From assembly GCA_946406195.1 (NCBI GenBank), contig CAMJJT010000012.1, forward strand, positions 1 to 55,757: a stretch of DNA of 55,757 nt, given 5' to 3'. The notes beneath the pieces are model-generated. The model made no database searches. It saw nothing but the letters and a program-made list of their open reading frames with translations, and was not told where the DNA came from. Position numbers and translations under genes: made by a program. Shown here piece after piece: positions 25,009-33,253 of this stretch (position 1 is its first letter; each line of letters begins with the position of its first letter). Source of the stretch: an uncultured Bacteroidales bacterium (GTDB lineage: Bacteria; Bacteroidota; Bacteroidia; Bacteroidales; Paludibacteraceae).

Positions 25009-27356
25009 TTACTCAGGTACTCGTGCATGGCTTTGGCGGCTTTGCGACCATCAGACATCGCGAGGATAACAGTAGCACCACCGCGTACGATGTCTCCTCC
25101 GGCGAAGATAGTCGGGATAGCTGATTGCATACCATCGTTGACGACGATCGTTCCTTTCTTGCTGATCTCCAAGCCTTCGACAGACGACGGGATGAGTGGG
25201 TTCGGCGAAACACCTACTGCCACAATCACCAGATCCACCGGAATAGTGACGGTCTTACCTTCTACGGGCACCGGAGAACGACGTCCCGACTCATCGGGTT
25301 CGCCTAACTCCATCACTTGCAGCACCGCTTCGTTCACGCGTCCGTTCTCATCGGCGTGGTACTCAATGGGGTTATGAAGGGTCAGGAACTCAATGCCTTC
25401 TTGTTTGGCGTGGTGTACCTCTTCGATACGTGCCGGCATCTCATCTTCCGAGCGGCGGTAGATGATCATCGCGCGTTCTGCGCCCAGACGTTTGGCGGTG
25501 CGCACAGCGTCCATGGCGGTGTTACCACCACCGATAACTGCTACGTTCTTACCGTAGAGAAGCGGTGTGTCGGTAGCGGGGTTGGAAGCGTCCATGAGGT
25601 TGACACGGGTCAGGTACTCGTTGCAGGAGAGAACACCATTTAGGTTCTCGCCCGGGATGTTCATGAATCGCGGCAGACCAGCGCCGGAACCAACGAAGAT
25701 ACCTTTGAAGCCTTGCTCTTCGAGTTCTTTGACAGAGATGGTCTTGCCGATAATCGTATCTGTATGGAACTGCACACCGAGGGCACGCAGACCGTTGATC
25801 TCGGTGTCCACAATCGCGTTCGGCAAACGGAACTCCGGAATACCATATTTGAGCACACCGCCGATTTCGTGGAGCGCCTCAAAGACATGCACTTCGTATC
25901 CGTATTTGGCGGCGTCTCCGGCAAATGTCAAACCGGCAGGACCCGAACCCACTACGGCAATCTTCATTGCGGAGGTTGGTTTATTGCAAGCTTTGCTTGC
26001 GTTTGCGGCTTCGCCTGTTTGAGGGTTTGAAGTAGTTTGAGAGTTCGCATAATCGGCGCAGAAACGCTCGAGGTAACCGATAGCGACAGCAGGATGACCC
26101 ATCTTGAGATGGATACATTGTGACTCGCACTGTTTCTCTTGCGGACAGACACGACCGCACACTGCCGGCAGAGACGAACTCTCTTTGATAACCGCTGCGG
26201 CTCCGAGTACGTCTCCCGTTTCAAGGGTCTTGATGAAGCCCGGGATGTTGATGTTCACCGGACAACCCTGTACGCAGGTCGGGTTCTTGCAGTTCAGGCA
26301 GCGATGGGACTCCGTGATTGCCTGCTCGAAGGTGAGACCTTGGTTGACTTCCTCGTGCAGGGACTTGACGCGCACTTCGGGACGAAGTTCCGGCATCTGA
26401 ACACGTGGTATTGCCACACGGTCTTTGGGTTTACCCTCGAAGGGCTCAACCTCTATTGAACCTACATGTACCTCCGTTTTACTACCGATCCGATTCTCTC
26501 TCGTTAGTGTCTCGCCAGTCTGATTTGGACTGCCGACGTGCATCTCATATGCTTCCAGAGCTGCGGCTTCTTCGGCTTTGTAGGACTTCATTCGGGAGAG
26601 CATCTCATCCCAGTCCACACCATGCGCATCGAACTCAGGTCCATCGACACAGACGAACTTCGTCTTACCGCCTACTGTCACGCGGCAGGCACCGCACATA
26701 CCGGTTCCATCGACCATGATGGTGTTGAGGGATGCCTCGGTAGGGATGTTATATTTGGCGGTCGTGAGTGCCACGAACTTCATCATGATCGCCGGACCGA
26801 TGGTGATACATTTATTGACGGTCTCGCGGTTGATCACTTCTTCTACGCCGACGGTCACGACGCCTTGTTTGCCCATCGATCCATCATCGGTCATGACGAT
26901 GAGTTCGTCGGACCATTGAGCTAACTCATCTTTGAGGATGATCAGGTCTTTGTTGCGTGCCGCGAGGACGGTGATGACTTTATTGCCGGCTTTCTTGAGT
27001 GCTTCGGCTATCGGTAACATCGGAGCTGCTCCGACACCACCGCAGGCACACACGACCGTTCCGTAGTTCTCGATGCGGGTAGCACGACCGAGCGGACCGA
27101 CGATGTCGTGCAGACAATCGCCCGGGTTCATGGCTAACAATTTGTGCGTCGAGGCGCCCACCTGCTGAACGACCAGAGTGATCGTCCCTTTCTCTATATC
27201 TGCGCCCGCGATCGTCAGAGGTACACGCTCCGAGTTAGCGTCCACGCGGATGATGACGAAATGTCCGGCTCTGCGGCTACGCGCAATGAGCGGAGCTTCA
27301 ACGATGAGCTCCGCTACATTGGGCGAGTAAAATTTCTTTGAAACGATTTTATTCAT
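25005..27356 (-). CDS. fused NfnA-NfnB: ferredoxin-NADP reductase-like / glutamate synthase small-chain-like flavoprotein
   Basis: N-terminal half (about 1-275): PyrK/NfnA-type FAD-NAD domain with a 2Fe-2S binding site (DGTGMCGACRV). C-terminal half: GltD/NfnB-type with N-terminal 4Fe-4S cysteines (CLNCKNPTCVQGCP, VCPQEKQCESQC), FAD site (VVGSGPAGLTFAGD) and NADPH site (VIGGGNTAMDA). Separate subunits elsewhere are fused here. The Nfn pair couples NADH, NADPH and ferredoxin by electron bifurcation; that role is inferred. Two linkers are repeat-like (TGETLTRENRIGS; TTSNPQTGEAANASKAC). ATG 27356 fits the family start; 27377 is an upstream option. 783 aa. Confidence 0.88.
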   Translation of the reverse strand: MNKIVSKKFYSPNVAELIVEAPLIARSRRAGHFVIIRVDANSERVPLTIAGADIEKGTITLVVQQVGASTHKLLAMNPGDCLHDIVGPLGRATRIENYGTVVCACGGVGAAPMLPIAEALKKAGNKVITVLAARNKDLIILKDELAQWSDELIVMTDDGSMGKQGVVTVGVEEVINRETVNKCITIGPAIMMKFVALTTAKYNIPTEASLNTIMVDGTGMCGACRVTVGGKTKFVCVDGPEFDAHGVDWDEMLSRMKSYKAEEAAALEAYEMHVGSPNQTGETLTRENRIGSKTEVHVGSIEVEPFEGKPKDRVAIPRVQMPELRPEVRVKSLHEEVNQGLTFEQAITESHRCLNCKNPTCVQGCPVNINIPGFIKTLETGDVLGAAAVIKESSSLPAVCGRVCPQEKQCESQCIHLKMGHPAVAIGYLERFCADYANSQTTSNPQTGEAANASKACNKPTSAMKIAVVGSGPAGLTFAGDAAKYGYEVHVFEALHEIGGVLKYGIPEFRLPNAIVDTEINGLRALGVQFHTDTIIGKTISVKELEEQGFKGIFVGSGAGLPRFMNIPGENLNGVLSCNEYLTRVNLMDASNPATDTPLLYGKNVAVIGGGNTAMDAVRTAKRLGAERAMIIYRRSEDEMPARIEEVHHAKQEGIEFLTLHNPIEYHADENGRVNEAVLQVMELGEPDESGRRSPVPVEGKTVTIPVDLVIVAVGVSPNPLIPSSVEGLEISKKGTIVVNDGMQSAIPTIFAGGDIVRGGATVILAMSDGRKAAKAMHEYLSK
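25974..26048. repeat. GCTTCGCCTGTTTGA-type repeat in the nfn linker
   Basis: GTTTGCGGCTTCGCCTGTTT plus GTTTGA words encode the Thr/Ser/Asn/Ala-rich linker just before the FAD motif. Related words occur at 38908-38970, 41720-41769 and 50323-50391. Confidence 0.75.
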
Positions 27357-27377
27357 TTTTTTTTCACATTTTCGCAT

Positions 27378-28259
27378 TTAAAAATGCTTTGTTTCTTTTC
27401 CGACGATGGAGGAAAGGAGGTTGTTGGCGAGGCGGGAAGCACCGAAACGGAAGGACTCGTTGTTGAGCCACTCCTCGCCTAAGATCTCTTTGACCAGCGT
27501 GAAGTGTTGTACCGCCTCTTCGGTCGTAGAGACACCTCCGGCAGGTTTGTAACCCATCTTCACGCCTGTTTTCTCGCGCCAAGCCTTGATAGCATTGCAC
27601 ATGATGAAAGTAGCTTCCGGAGTCGCGTTCACGGCAATCTTACCTGTTGAGGTCTTGATGAAATCGCAACCTGCTGCCATCGAGAGGATCGATGCTTTCC
27701 AAATGTTCTCAGCTGTTTTGAGCAGACCTGTCTCGAGAATCACTTTGAGGTGCTTGTCGCCACAAACGGCTTTGAGTTCGGCAATCTCGTCGAAGCACTC
27801 CTGATAGTTACCTTCGAGGAATTTACCTACGGAGAGCACGATGTCTATTTCGGTAGCGCCGGATTTGATAGCGAGAGCTGTCTCAGCGATCTTCACCTCC
27901 AAGAAAGTCTGCGATGCAGGAAAACCGCCGCTCACACAGGCAATATTGAACTTCGGATCCTTCAATGCCGCGCGTACATATTCCGCCATCGCTGGGTAAA
28001 CGCAGATAGCAGCTACGTTAGGAATACCCGGGAATTTCTCTTCGAATGTATTCACAGCGTTAGCCATGAACTCCACCTTGGCGATAGTATCATCGGCAGA
28101 AAGGGTGGTGTAATCTATCTGATGAAGGCACTCTTTCCAAACCTCCACGTTATTGTTCTCAGCAAAATGGGCTGCTTCAATCTCCTCTACTTGAGCTTTT
28201 ACCTCTTCATCTGTAAACGGGCAGGGATACTGCGCGAATAACTCTTCAAACTTATTCAT
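27378..28259 (-). CDS. deoC: deoxyribose-phosphate aldolase
   Basis: Cleaves 2-deoxyribose-5-phosphate to glyceraldehyde-3-phosphate and acetaldehyde. The Schiff-base lysine region DFIKTSTGK, GYKPAGGV and EIDIVLSVGKFLEGNY are present. ATG 28259 (MNKFEELFAQYPCPF) is chosen; four codons upstream there is only a TTG. 293 aa, the longer form of the family. Confidence 0.95.
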   Translation of the reverse strand: MNKFEELFAQYPCPFTDEEVKAQVEEIEAAHFAENNNVEVWKECLHQIDYTTLSADDTIAKVEFMANAVNTFEEKFPGIPNVAAICVYPAMAEYVRAALKDPKFNIACVSGGFPASQTFLEVKIAETALAIKSGATEIDIVLSVGKFLEGNYQECFDEIAELKAVCGDKHLKVILETGLLKTAENIWKASILSMAAGCDFIKTSTGKIAVNATPEATFIMCNAIKAWREKTGVKMGYKPAGGVSTTEEAVQHFTLVKEILGEEWLNNESFRFGASRLANNLLSSIVGKETKHF

Positions 28260-28301
28260 GTTATCTAACAATTTAACGTTTTTATGAAAATAAAAACCAT
28301 T

Positions 28302-28994
28302 TTAACTTTTTAACTCTTTAACGTCGTCTGCAAGACGACCAATTATCGTCTCATTCCCGCGAACGGCTTCGCCGACGTCAACGAACATCTCCGTGTTCAG
28401 AGGAAGGTACATATCCACGCGCGAACCCAACTTAATGAATCCTAAATGCGTGTTTCGATGTGCCTGATGACCCGGCTTGGCGTAAGTGACGATCCGTCGG
28501 GCCATCGCTCCGGCTATCTGACGAAGAGCAATCTGCACTTTGTTCGGCGTCTCGATAACCACCAGACTGCGCTCGTTCTCCGTACTCGATTTGGGCAACC
28601 AAGCACCCATATGACGACCTTTCTGATGCTCCGATACCAGCACGGTTCCCTCAATCGGGTACCAGTTCGCATGTACGTTAAAGGGGGACATGAAGATGGA
28701 TACTTGAAGCTTCTTCTCGTGGAAATACTCGTTCTCCTCCGTCGGCTCGATTACGACCACACGACCGTCTGCCGGCGCAATGATGAAGTTCGGATCATCG
28801 ATCTCCAACACGCGTACGGGGTTACGGAAAAAATAGGTCACAAACACAAGTAACATGGCTGTGATAATCAACGTAATGGCAAACACCCAATGGGGCTGCA
28901 CAAATAAATAAATAGGTACGTTGATGATGAATAGAAGCAGCACGGTCCCGCAAATCAAACCGCGTCCTTCTCTGTGAATCTTTGGTGTTTTCAT
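28302..28994 (-). CDS. psd: phosphatidylserine decarboxylase
   Basis: Makes phosphatidylethanolamine at the inner membrane. Two N-terminal membrane segments (CGTVLLLFIINVPIYLFV; VFAITLIITAMLLVFVTYFF) precede the catalytic part (IAPADGRVV, FMSPFNVHANWYP). The LGS self-cleavage site is in GFIKLGSRVD near residue 192. 230 aa, the short bacterial form. Confidence 0.93.
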   Translation of the reverse strand: MKTPKIHREGRGLICGTVLLLFIINVPIYLFVQPHWVFAITLIITAMLLVFVTYFFRNPVRVLEIDDPNFIIAPADGRVVVIEPTEENEYFHEKKLQVSIFMSPFNVHANWYPIEGTVLVSEHQKGRHMGAWLPKSSTENERSLVVIETPNKVQIALRQIAGAMARRIVTYAKPGHQAHRNTHLGFIKLGSRVDMYLPLNTEMFVDVGEAVRGNETIIGRLADDVKELKS

Positions 28995-29000
28995 TATGGA

Positions 29001-29032
29001 AATTAAAAATTACGAATTACGAATTACGAATT
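29001..29032. repeat. ACGAATT heptamer tract
   Basis: Three to four ACGAATT units in the 40-nt gap between the SRPBCC gene and psd. Confidence 0.9.
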
Positions 29033-29034
29033 AT

Positions 29035-29466
29035 TTATTGCCACATGGCGTACGGGAACTGGGCGAGCATTTCTGCTGCCTGATCGAGACCCGTTTGGAG
29101 CTTTTTCTCCACCATGAACTTGAACATGAATGGAATGTCCGCTTTGACGGTCAGTTTGATGCGTGTGTCCGTGGGACTCACTTCTTTGAGTTGAATCCAG
29201 AAATTACCTTCCATCGGAATACCTTCCAAACCGAACTTGATCGTGTCGTTCTCGATGCGGTCCACGATAGCGATGGTTATTTTCTGGGCTAATCCATCTA
29301 CCTTGAGTTTCACGCGGTCGGGCTCGATGAACATCTCCTGCACTTTGTCCTGAGGGATCAGATCTTTGACCCGTTCGAGACTTCTCATGTCGCTGAGTAC
29401 ACGGTATATTTGTTGCGCTGAGCAGGGCGCAGAACTTATTTTGCTCTCGTATTTACTTGCGCTCAT
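29035..29466 (-). CDS. SRPBCC-family protein
   Basis: A 143-aa START/polyketide-cyclase-like fold: helix after SAQQIYRVLSDMRSL, strands through FGLEGIPMEGNFWIQL and the long C-terminal helix (EKKLQTGLDQAAEMLAQ). Such proteins bind hydrophobic ligands in a central cavity. No ligand can be named. It lies upstream of psd in the same directon, so a lipid link is possible but unproven. Confidence 0.8.
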   Translation of the reverse strand: MSASKYESKISSAPCSAQQIYRVLSDMRSLERVKDLIPQDKVQEMFIEPDRVKLKVDGLAQKITIAIVDRIENDTIKFGLEGIPMEGNFWIQLKEVSPTDTRIKLTVKADIPFMFKFMVEKKLQTGLDQAAEMLAQFPYAMWQ

Positions 29467-29470
29467 ATAT

Positions 29471-29505
29471 TAATTCTCAATTATCAATTCTCAATTCTCA
29501 ATTAT
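29471..29505. repeat. AATTCTC/AATTATC heptamer tract
   Basis: About five heptamer units in the 35-nt gap between two genes; same unit as in the glycosyltransferase gene at 16350. Confidence 0.9.
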
Positions 29506-30041
29506 ACTCTCTTCTGGTATTTCTGTATTTCCAAAGATGTCTTACTGATCCGTTTCTCCAACTCGTTGATGTCGTGGATGACGATCTGCAGATGTTGTGC
29601 CCGTTCCAGCGCCGCTCTCACTCCTTCGCTCTTCAGTTCGTACATCTGGTTATCAGTCAGCCGTTTGCCGTTCCGGTACGCCGCGATCTCTTTGCCATCA
29701 TCCCTCACCATGATTCGCATATCATAAGGAGGATTTTTCAGTTTGGCATAATCCACCACGTAGTAACCGCGGTCTTGATATTTCTCGTTTTTCTCGTATT
29801 TGAACAGGGCAATCAGAGAATCGGCTTGCGGCAGGAGGGAATCCAATTGATGCTGGTAAAAATCGAGCGTGCGTTGTTGCTCCGCTAACGCAGTGGAGTC
29901 CTTCCGATGCTTCTCGGCGTGGTACTCCTCTATCTTGGAGACTCTTTTGTACTCCCCATTGATCACGCCATATGTGAGCCCGAGTAGCGCAATCAATCCG
30001 GGAATCAACCATTCTTTCTTTATCTTTTCAAAGAACCCCAT
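29502..30041 (-). CDS. membrane-anchored coiled-coil hypothetical protein, 179 aa
   Basis: One N-terminal transmembrane segment (WLIPGLIALLGLTYGVI), then a long charged helix (about 35-80) and a second coiled coil (about 140-177). No family recognised. It starts 3 nt after the small membrane protein stop, so the two are likely co-translated. Confidence 0.65.
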   Translation of the reverse strand: MGFFEKIKKEWLIPGLIALLGLTYGVINGEYKRVSKIEEYHAEKHRKDSTALAEQQRTLDFYQHQLDSLLPQADSLIALFKYEKNEKYQDRGYYVVDYAKLKNPPYDMRIMVRDDGKEIAAYRNGKRLTDNQMYELKSEGVRAALERAQHLQIVIHDINELEKRISKTSLEIQKYQKRV

Positions 30042-30044
30042 CGC

Positions 30045-30206
30045 CTATTGATTCTCATTCTTATTAAGGATGATCAACGCGGCAATAACGCCCGGAATCC
30101 AACCCAACAGAGTCAGGATAAACACAATGGTAAACGACCCGCAACCACGGTCCACTACCGCCAAGGGCGGGAAGATAAGTACTAATAAAACCTGCAAACA
30201 AGACAT
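30045..30206 (-). CDS. YqaE/Pmp3-family small membrane protein, 53 aa
   Basis: Two transmembrane helices around the family signature: LLVLIFPPLAVVDRGCGSF, then VFILTLLGWIPGVIAALII. Length 53 aa is typical for this family, which is linked to membrane potential and stress in yeast and plants. It is the first gene after the promoter at 30237-30268 and heads the nine-gene minus directon. Confidence 0.92.
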   Translation of the reverse strand: MSCLQVLLVLIFPPLAVVDRGCGSFTIVFILTLLGWIPGVIAALIILNKNENQ

Positions 30207-30236
30207 AGTCTTAGCCTAATTAATGATTATCGGCTG

Positions 30237-30268
30237 CAAAGGTACAAAAAAATTTGCATACATGCAAA
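30237..30268 (-). promoter_or_regulatory. promoter of the pmp3-like to rfbB directon
   Basis: Minus-strand TTTG (30265-30268) and TACCTTTG (30237-30244), 20-nt spacer. It lies back to back with the promoter of the M13 peptidase gene. Confidence 0.85.
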
Positions 30269-30303
30269 CGTTCTGACATTTTTTTGCTAAAAATATCCAA
30301 ATC

Positions 30304-30335
30304 CTTGTGTATGTCAATTTTTTTTTGTACCTTTG
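30304..30335 (+). promoter_or_regulatory. promoter of the M13 peptidase gene
   Basis: CTTG (30304-30307), 20-nt spacer with a T tract, TACCTTTG (30328-30335), CAGCCCG. Confidence 0.82.
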
Positions 30336-30362
30336 CAGCCCGAATGAAGAATTAACACAATA

Positions 30363-32381
30363 ATGAAAAAAATTATTTTTACTTTAGCAGCGATGACGCT
30401 TATGACTACGGCTTGTACGAACAAGCAACAAACAACCGGTATTTCTTTGGATAATTTGGACACCACCGCCGTGCCGCAGAATGATTTCTATCAGTATGCT
30501 TGCGGAGGGTGGATGGCAAACAACCCCTTAACGCCCGAATACAGCCGTTTCGGTTCGTTCGATAAACTTGCGCTCAATAACTTGGAGCAGGTCAACGGAC
30601 TTATTCAGGAGCTCGCAGAGGAGCAGCACAAAGCCGGTTCGGTAGCGCAGAAAATCGGGGATATGTACAACCTTGCTATGGACACCGCCCGCCGCGATCA
30701 GGAGGGGATAGAGCCTGTACAGAAGACCTTGGATGAGATCGCCGCTATCTCTTCCCGCGAGGAACTGTCGGTAGTGCTCGGCAAGGCGATGGATTACAGT
30801 CTCTGGGCGCTCTATGTCGAAGCTGACGCAATGAACAGCTCGATGAATATCCTCAATGAGTGTCAGGCGGGTTTCGCTCTGGGCGAGAAAGAGTATTACC
30901 TCGATACCGACGAGCAGACTACCGCTATCCGTAACGCCTATGTAGCGTACGTGGAGAAATTGTTCGGGCTCTTCGGATTTGACGATGCAGCGCAGAGAGC
31001 GCAGACCGTCCTCCGCATGGAGACACGCCTTGCCAAATCGGCGTATAATAACGTCGAGTTACGCGATCCCGTGCGTAACTATAATAAGATGAGTATTGAC
31101 GAGTTGCAGACCCTTGTTCCGCAGCTCGATTGGAAAGCGTATTTCCAGGCAATGGAGATAGCGCCTGATAGCCTGTCGGTCGGTCAGATTCCGCACTTAC
31201 AGGAGGCAGGACGTATGTTGGCGGACGAACCCCTCGAAGACCTCAAGACCCTCTTCACATGGCAGGTCATCGATGGTGCTGCTTCGTATCTCACTACCGA
31301 GATCTACAATGCCAGCTTTGATTTCTACGGACGTGTCCTCTCCGGCAAGGAAGAACCTTCGCCGCTCTGGAAACGTGCCGTGGGTGTAGTGGACGGAACG
31401 CTCGGCGAGGCTGTCGGACAGATGTACGTAGCGAAATACTTCCCGGAGGAGAACAAAGCGCGTATGTTAGCGCTGGTCAAGAACCTCCAGAAAGCACTCG
31501 GTATCCGTATCTCTAACCTCACTTGGATGAGCGATGAGACCAAAGCGAAAGCCCTTGAGAAACTGAACGCCATCACCATCAAGATCGGTTATCCCGACAC
31601 GTGGCGCGACTATACGAAACTCGAGGTGAACCCTGCCGATACCTACTACGCGAACCTCCAGCGTGCCGCTAAGTTCGAACAGGACTATAGCATGAGTTAT
31701 CTCGGCAAACCGGTGGATAAGACCAAATGGTACATGACTCCGCAGACCGTCAACGCGTACTATAACCCCTCTTCCAACGAAATCTGTTTCCCTGCCGGTA
31801 TTCTCCAATACCCCTTCTTCGACATGAGTGCCGACGATGCTTTCAATTACGGCGCTATCGGTGTGGTTATCGGACATGAGATGACCCACGGATTCGATGA
31901 TCAGGGCTGTCAGTTTGATAAGGACGGTAACATGGTCAACTGGTGGACGGCTGAGGACAAAGCTGCCTTCGACGCTCGCACGAAAGTGATGGAAGAGGCG
32001 TTCAATAAGATCGAAGTAGCTCCGGGTGTACATGCTAACGGTGCTTTCACTCTTGGTGAGAACATCGCCGACCACGGAGGTCTGCAGGTCAGCTATCTCG
32101 CTTTCACCCTCAATGAGGAATCGAAAGCGGAGAAAGATCGTCTCCAGACTCGTGACGGCTTCACGCCGGTACAGCGTTTCTTCCTCGCTTATGCGAACGT
32201 ATGGGCAGGAAACATCCGCCCCGAGGAAATCCTCAATCGCACGAAATCCGATCCTCACTCCCTCGGTCGTTGGCGTGTGAACGGTGCTCTGCCGCAGATT
32301 GGCGCGTGGTATGACGCATGGAACGTGACCGAAGAGAGCCCGCTCTATGTAGCGCCGGAGAACAGAGTGTCCATTTGGTAA
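30363..32381 (+). CDS. pepO: M13-family zinc metallopeptidase lipoprotein (PepO/neprilysin type)
   Basis: Cleaves peptides outside the cytoplasm. A lipoprotein signal (MKKIIFTLAAMTLMTTAC) anchors it. Zinc site GHEMTHGFDDQG near 505, with ENIADHGG near 565 supplying the third ligand, and the substrate-binding AYYNPSSNEICFPAG. The C-terminal end (PLYVAPENRVSIW) matches the family close. 672 aa, normal. Confidence 0.95.
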   Translation: MKKIIFTLAAMTLMTTACTNKQQTTGISLDNLDTTAVPQNDFYQYACGGWMANNPLTPEYSRFGSFDKLALNNLEQVNGLIQELAEEQHKAGSVAQKIGDMYNLAMDTARRDQEGIEPVQKTLDEIAAISSREELSVVLGKAMDYSLWALYVEADAMNSSMNILNECQAGFALGEKEYYLDTDEQTTAIRNAYVAYVEKLFGLFGFDDAAQRAQTVLRMETRLAKSAYNNVELRDPVRNYNKMSIDELQTLVPQLDWKAYFQAMEIAPDSLSVGQIPHLQEAGRMLADEPLEDLKTLFTWQVIDGAASYLTTEIYNASFDFYGRVLSGKEEPSPLWKRAVGVVDGTLGEAVGQMYVAKYFPEENKARMLALVKNLQKALGIRISNLTWMSDETKAKALEKLNAITIKIGYPDTWRDYTKLEVNPADTYYANLQRAAKFEQDYSMSYLGKPVDKTKWYMTPQTVNAYYNPSSNEICFPAGILQYPFFDMSADDAFNYGAIGVVIGHEMTHGFDDQGCQFDKDGNMVNWWTAEDKAAFDARTKVMEEAFNKIEVAPGVHANGAFTLGENIADHGGLQVSYLAFTLNEESKAEKDRLQTRDGFTPVQRFFLAYANVWAGNIRPEEILNRTKSDPHSLGRWRVNGALPQIGAWYDAWNVTEESPLYVAPENRVSIW

Positions 32382-32391
32382 TTGACGAATA

Positions 32392-33150
32392 ATGAAAAAG
32401 ATCCTAATACTATCTGTCTTCTGTCTTCTGTGTGCGGTACTCTACGCAGATGATGTACGCAAACCCGACTACCTCCTCGCGGATAACTCCTTTTTCGACC
32501 CAACGAAGAAAAAGGCGGCGGAGGTATACCATTTCGGGATGGAATACCGTCTCGAGTTGGCGTATATCCAGAAAAACCAGCGTTCGAATGGTACTTACCC
32601 GGGCATGTACCTGAATGGTGCACGCCTCGGGGCTACCTTCACCTTCCTCCTCCCCATCCATTTCAGCCTACAGACAGGTCTCTTCTATTCCTTCTCGTAC
32701 GGACGTCATGCGCAGCATTGGCCTTCCATGGCGGAGGTACCACAAGTGGAGTATATACAGCATCGTGTGATGGAGCACCAACTGACCATCCCGTTGCGCA
32801 TGTATTATACGGTACCTTTGTGGAAGAAACTCAACCTCTTCTTCTTTACCGGACCACAACTCCATATAGGTCTCGCGGCGAAGGATCGCCTCACTACGTT
32901 CCTTACAGAACCCACCCGCGCGTGGGTAATAGAACAAGGAGTTCCTGTTGAACCTTATGACCGTATGTCTGCCGAGCAATGCCGCGCGAACATCCAATGG
33001 GGCATCGGAGCCGGCATCGAATGGGACCGTTTCCGATTCCAAGGAGGATATGATTTCGGACTCAATAACCAAATCAAGAAATCAACCGATACCTATCGCT
33101 TTATGTCCGAATGGGAATGGCATTTAGGCTTAGCGGTTCGGCTTAATTGA
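32392..33150 (+). CDS. PorT-like outer-membrane beta-barrel protein, 252 aa
   Basis: Signal peptide (MKKILILSVFCLLCAVLYA) and barrel-like strands (GMEYRLELAYIQ, LGATFTFLLPIHFSLQTGLFY, WGIGAGIEWDRFRFQGGYDFG, LGLAVRLN). It starts 10 nt after the M13 gene, hence cotranscribed. Function unknown. Confidence 0.72.
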   Translation: MKKILILSVFCLLCAVLYADDVRKPDYLLADNSFFDPTKKKAAEVYHFGMEYRLELAYIQKNQRSNGTYPGMYLNGARLGATFTFLLPIHFSLQTGLFYSFSYGRHAQHWPSMAEVPQVEYIQHRVMEHQLTIPLRMYYTVPLWKKLNLFFFTGPQLHIGLAAKDRLTTFLTEPTRAWVIEQGVPVEPYDRMSAEQCRANIQWGIGAGIEWDRFRFQGGYDFGLNNQIKKSTDTYRFMSEWEWHLGLAVRLN

Positions 33151-33152
33151 TA

Positions 33153-33188
33153 CTCAATTATCAATTATCAACTATCAATTATCAATTA
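33153..33188. repeat. AATTATC heptamer tract abutting the riboswitch
   Basis: Five AATTATC/AACTATC units run directly into the 5' edge of the TPP aptamer. No -7 box is visible here or in the preceding 50 nt. Confidence 0.9.
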
Positions 33189-33249
33189 ACTGGGGTGCTT
33201 CGGCTGAGATTACACCCGTAGAACTTGGGCAGGTAATGCTGCCAAAGGA
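33188..33249 (+). promoter_or_regulatory. TPP riboswitch (THI box)
   Basis: Consensus blocks are in order: CTGGGGTGC, GGCTGAGA, ACACCCGTAGAAC, then CTTGGGCAGGTAATGCTGCC and AAAGGA. The 3' edge is 5 nt from the ATG of the downstream gene, so ligand-bound folding likely blocks translation initiation. Thiamine pyrophosphate as ligand is established for this motif. Confidence 0.95.
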
Positions 33250-33253
33250 AATT

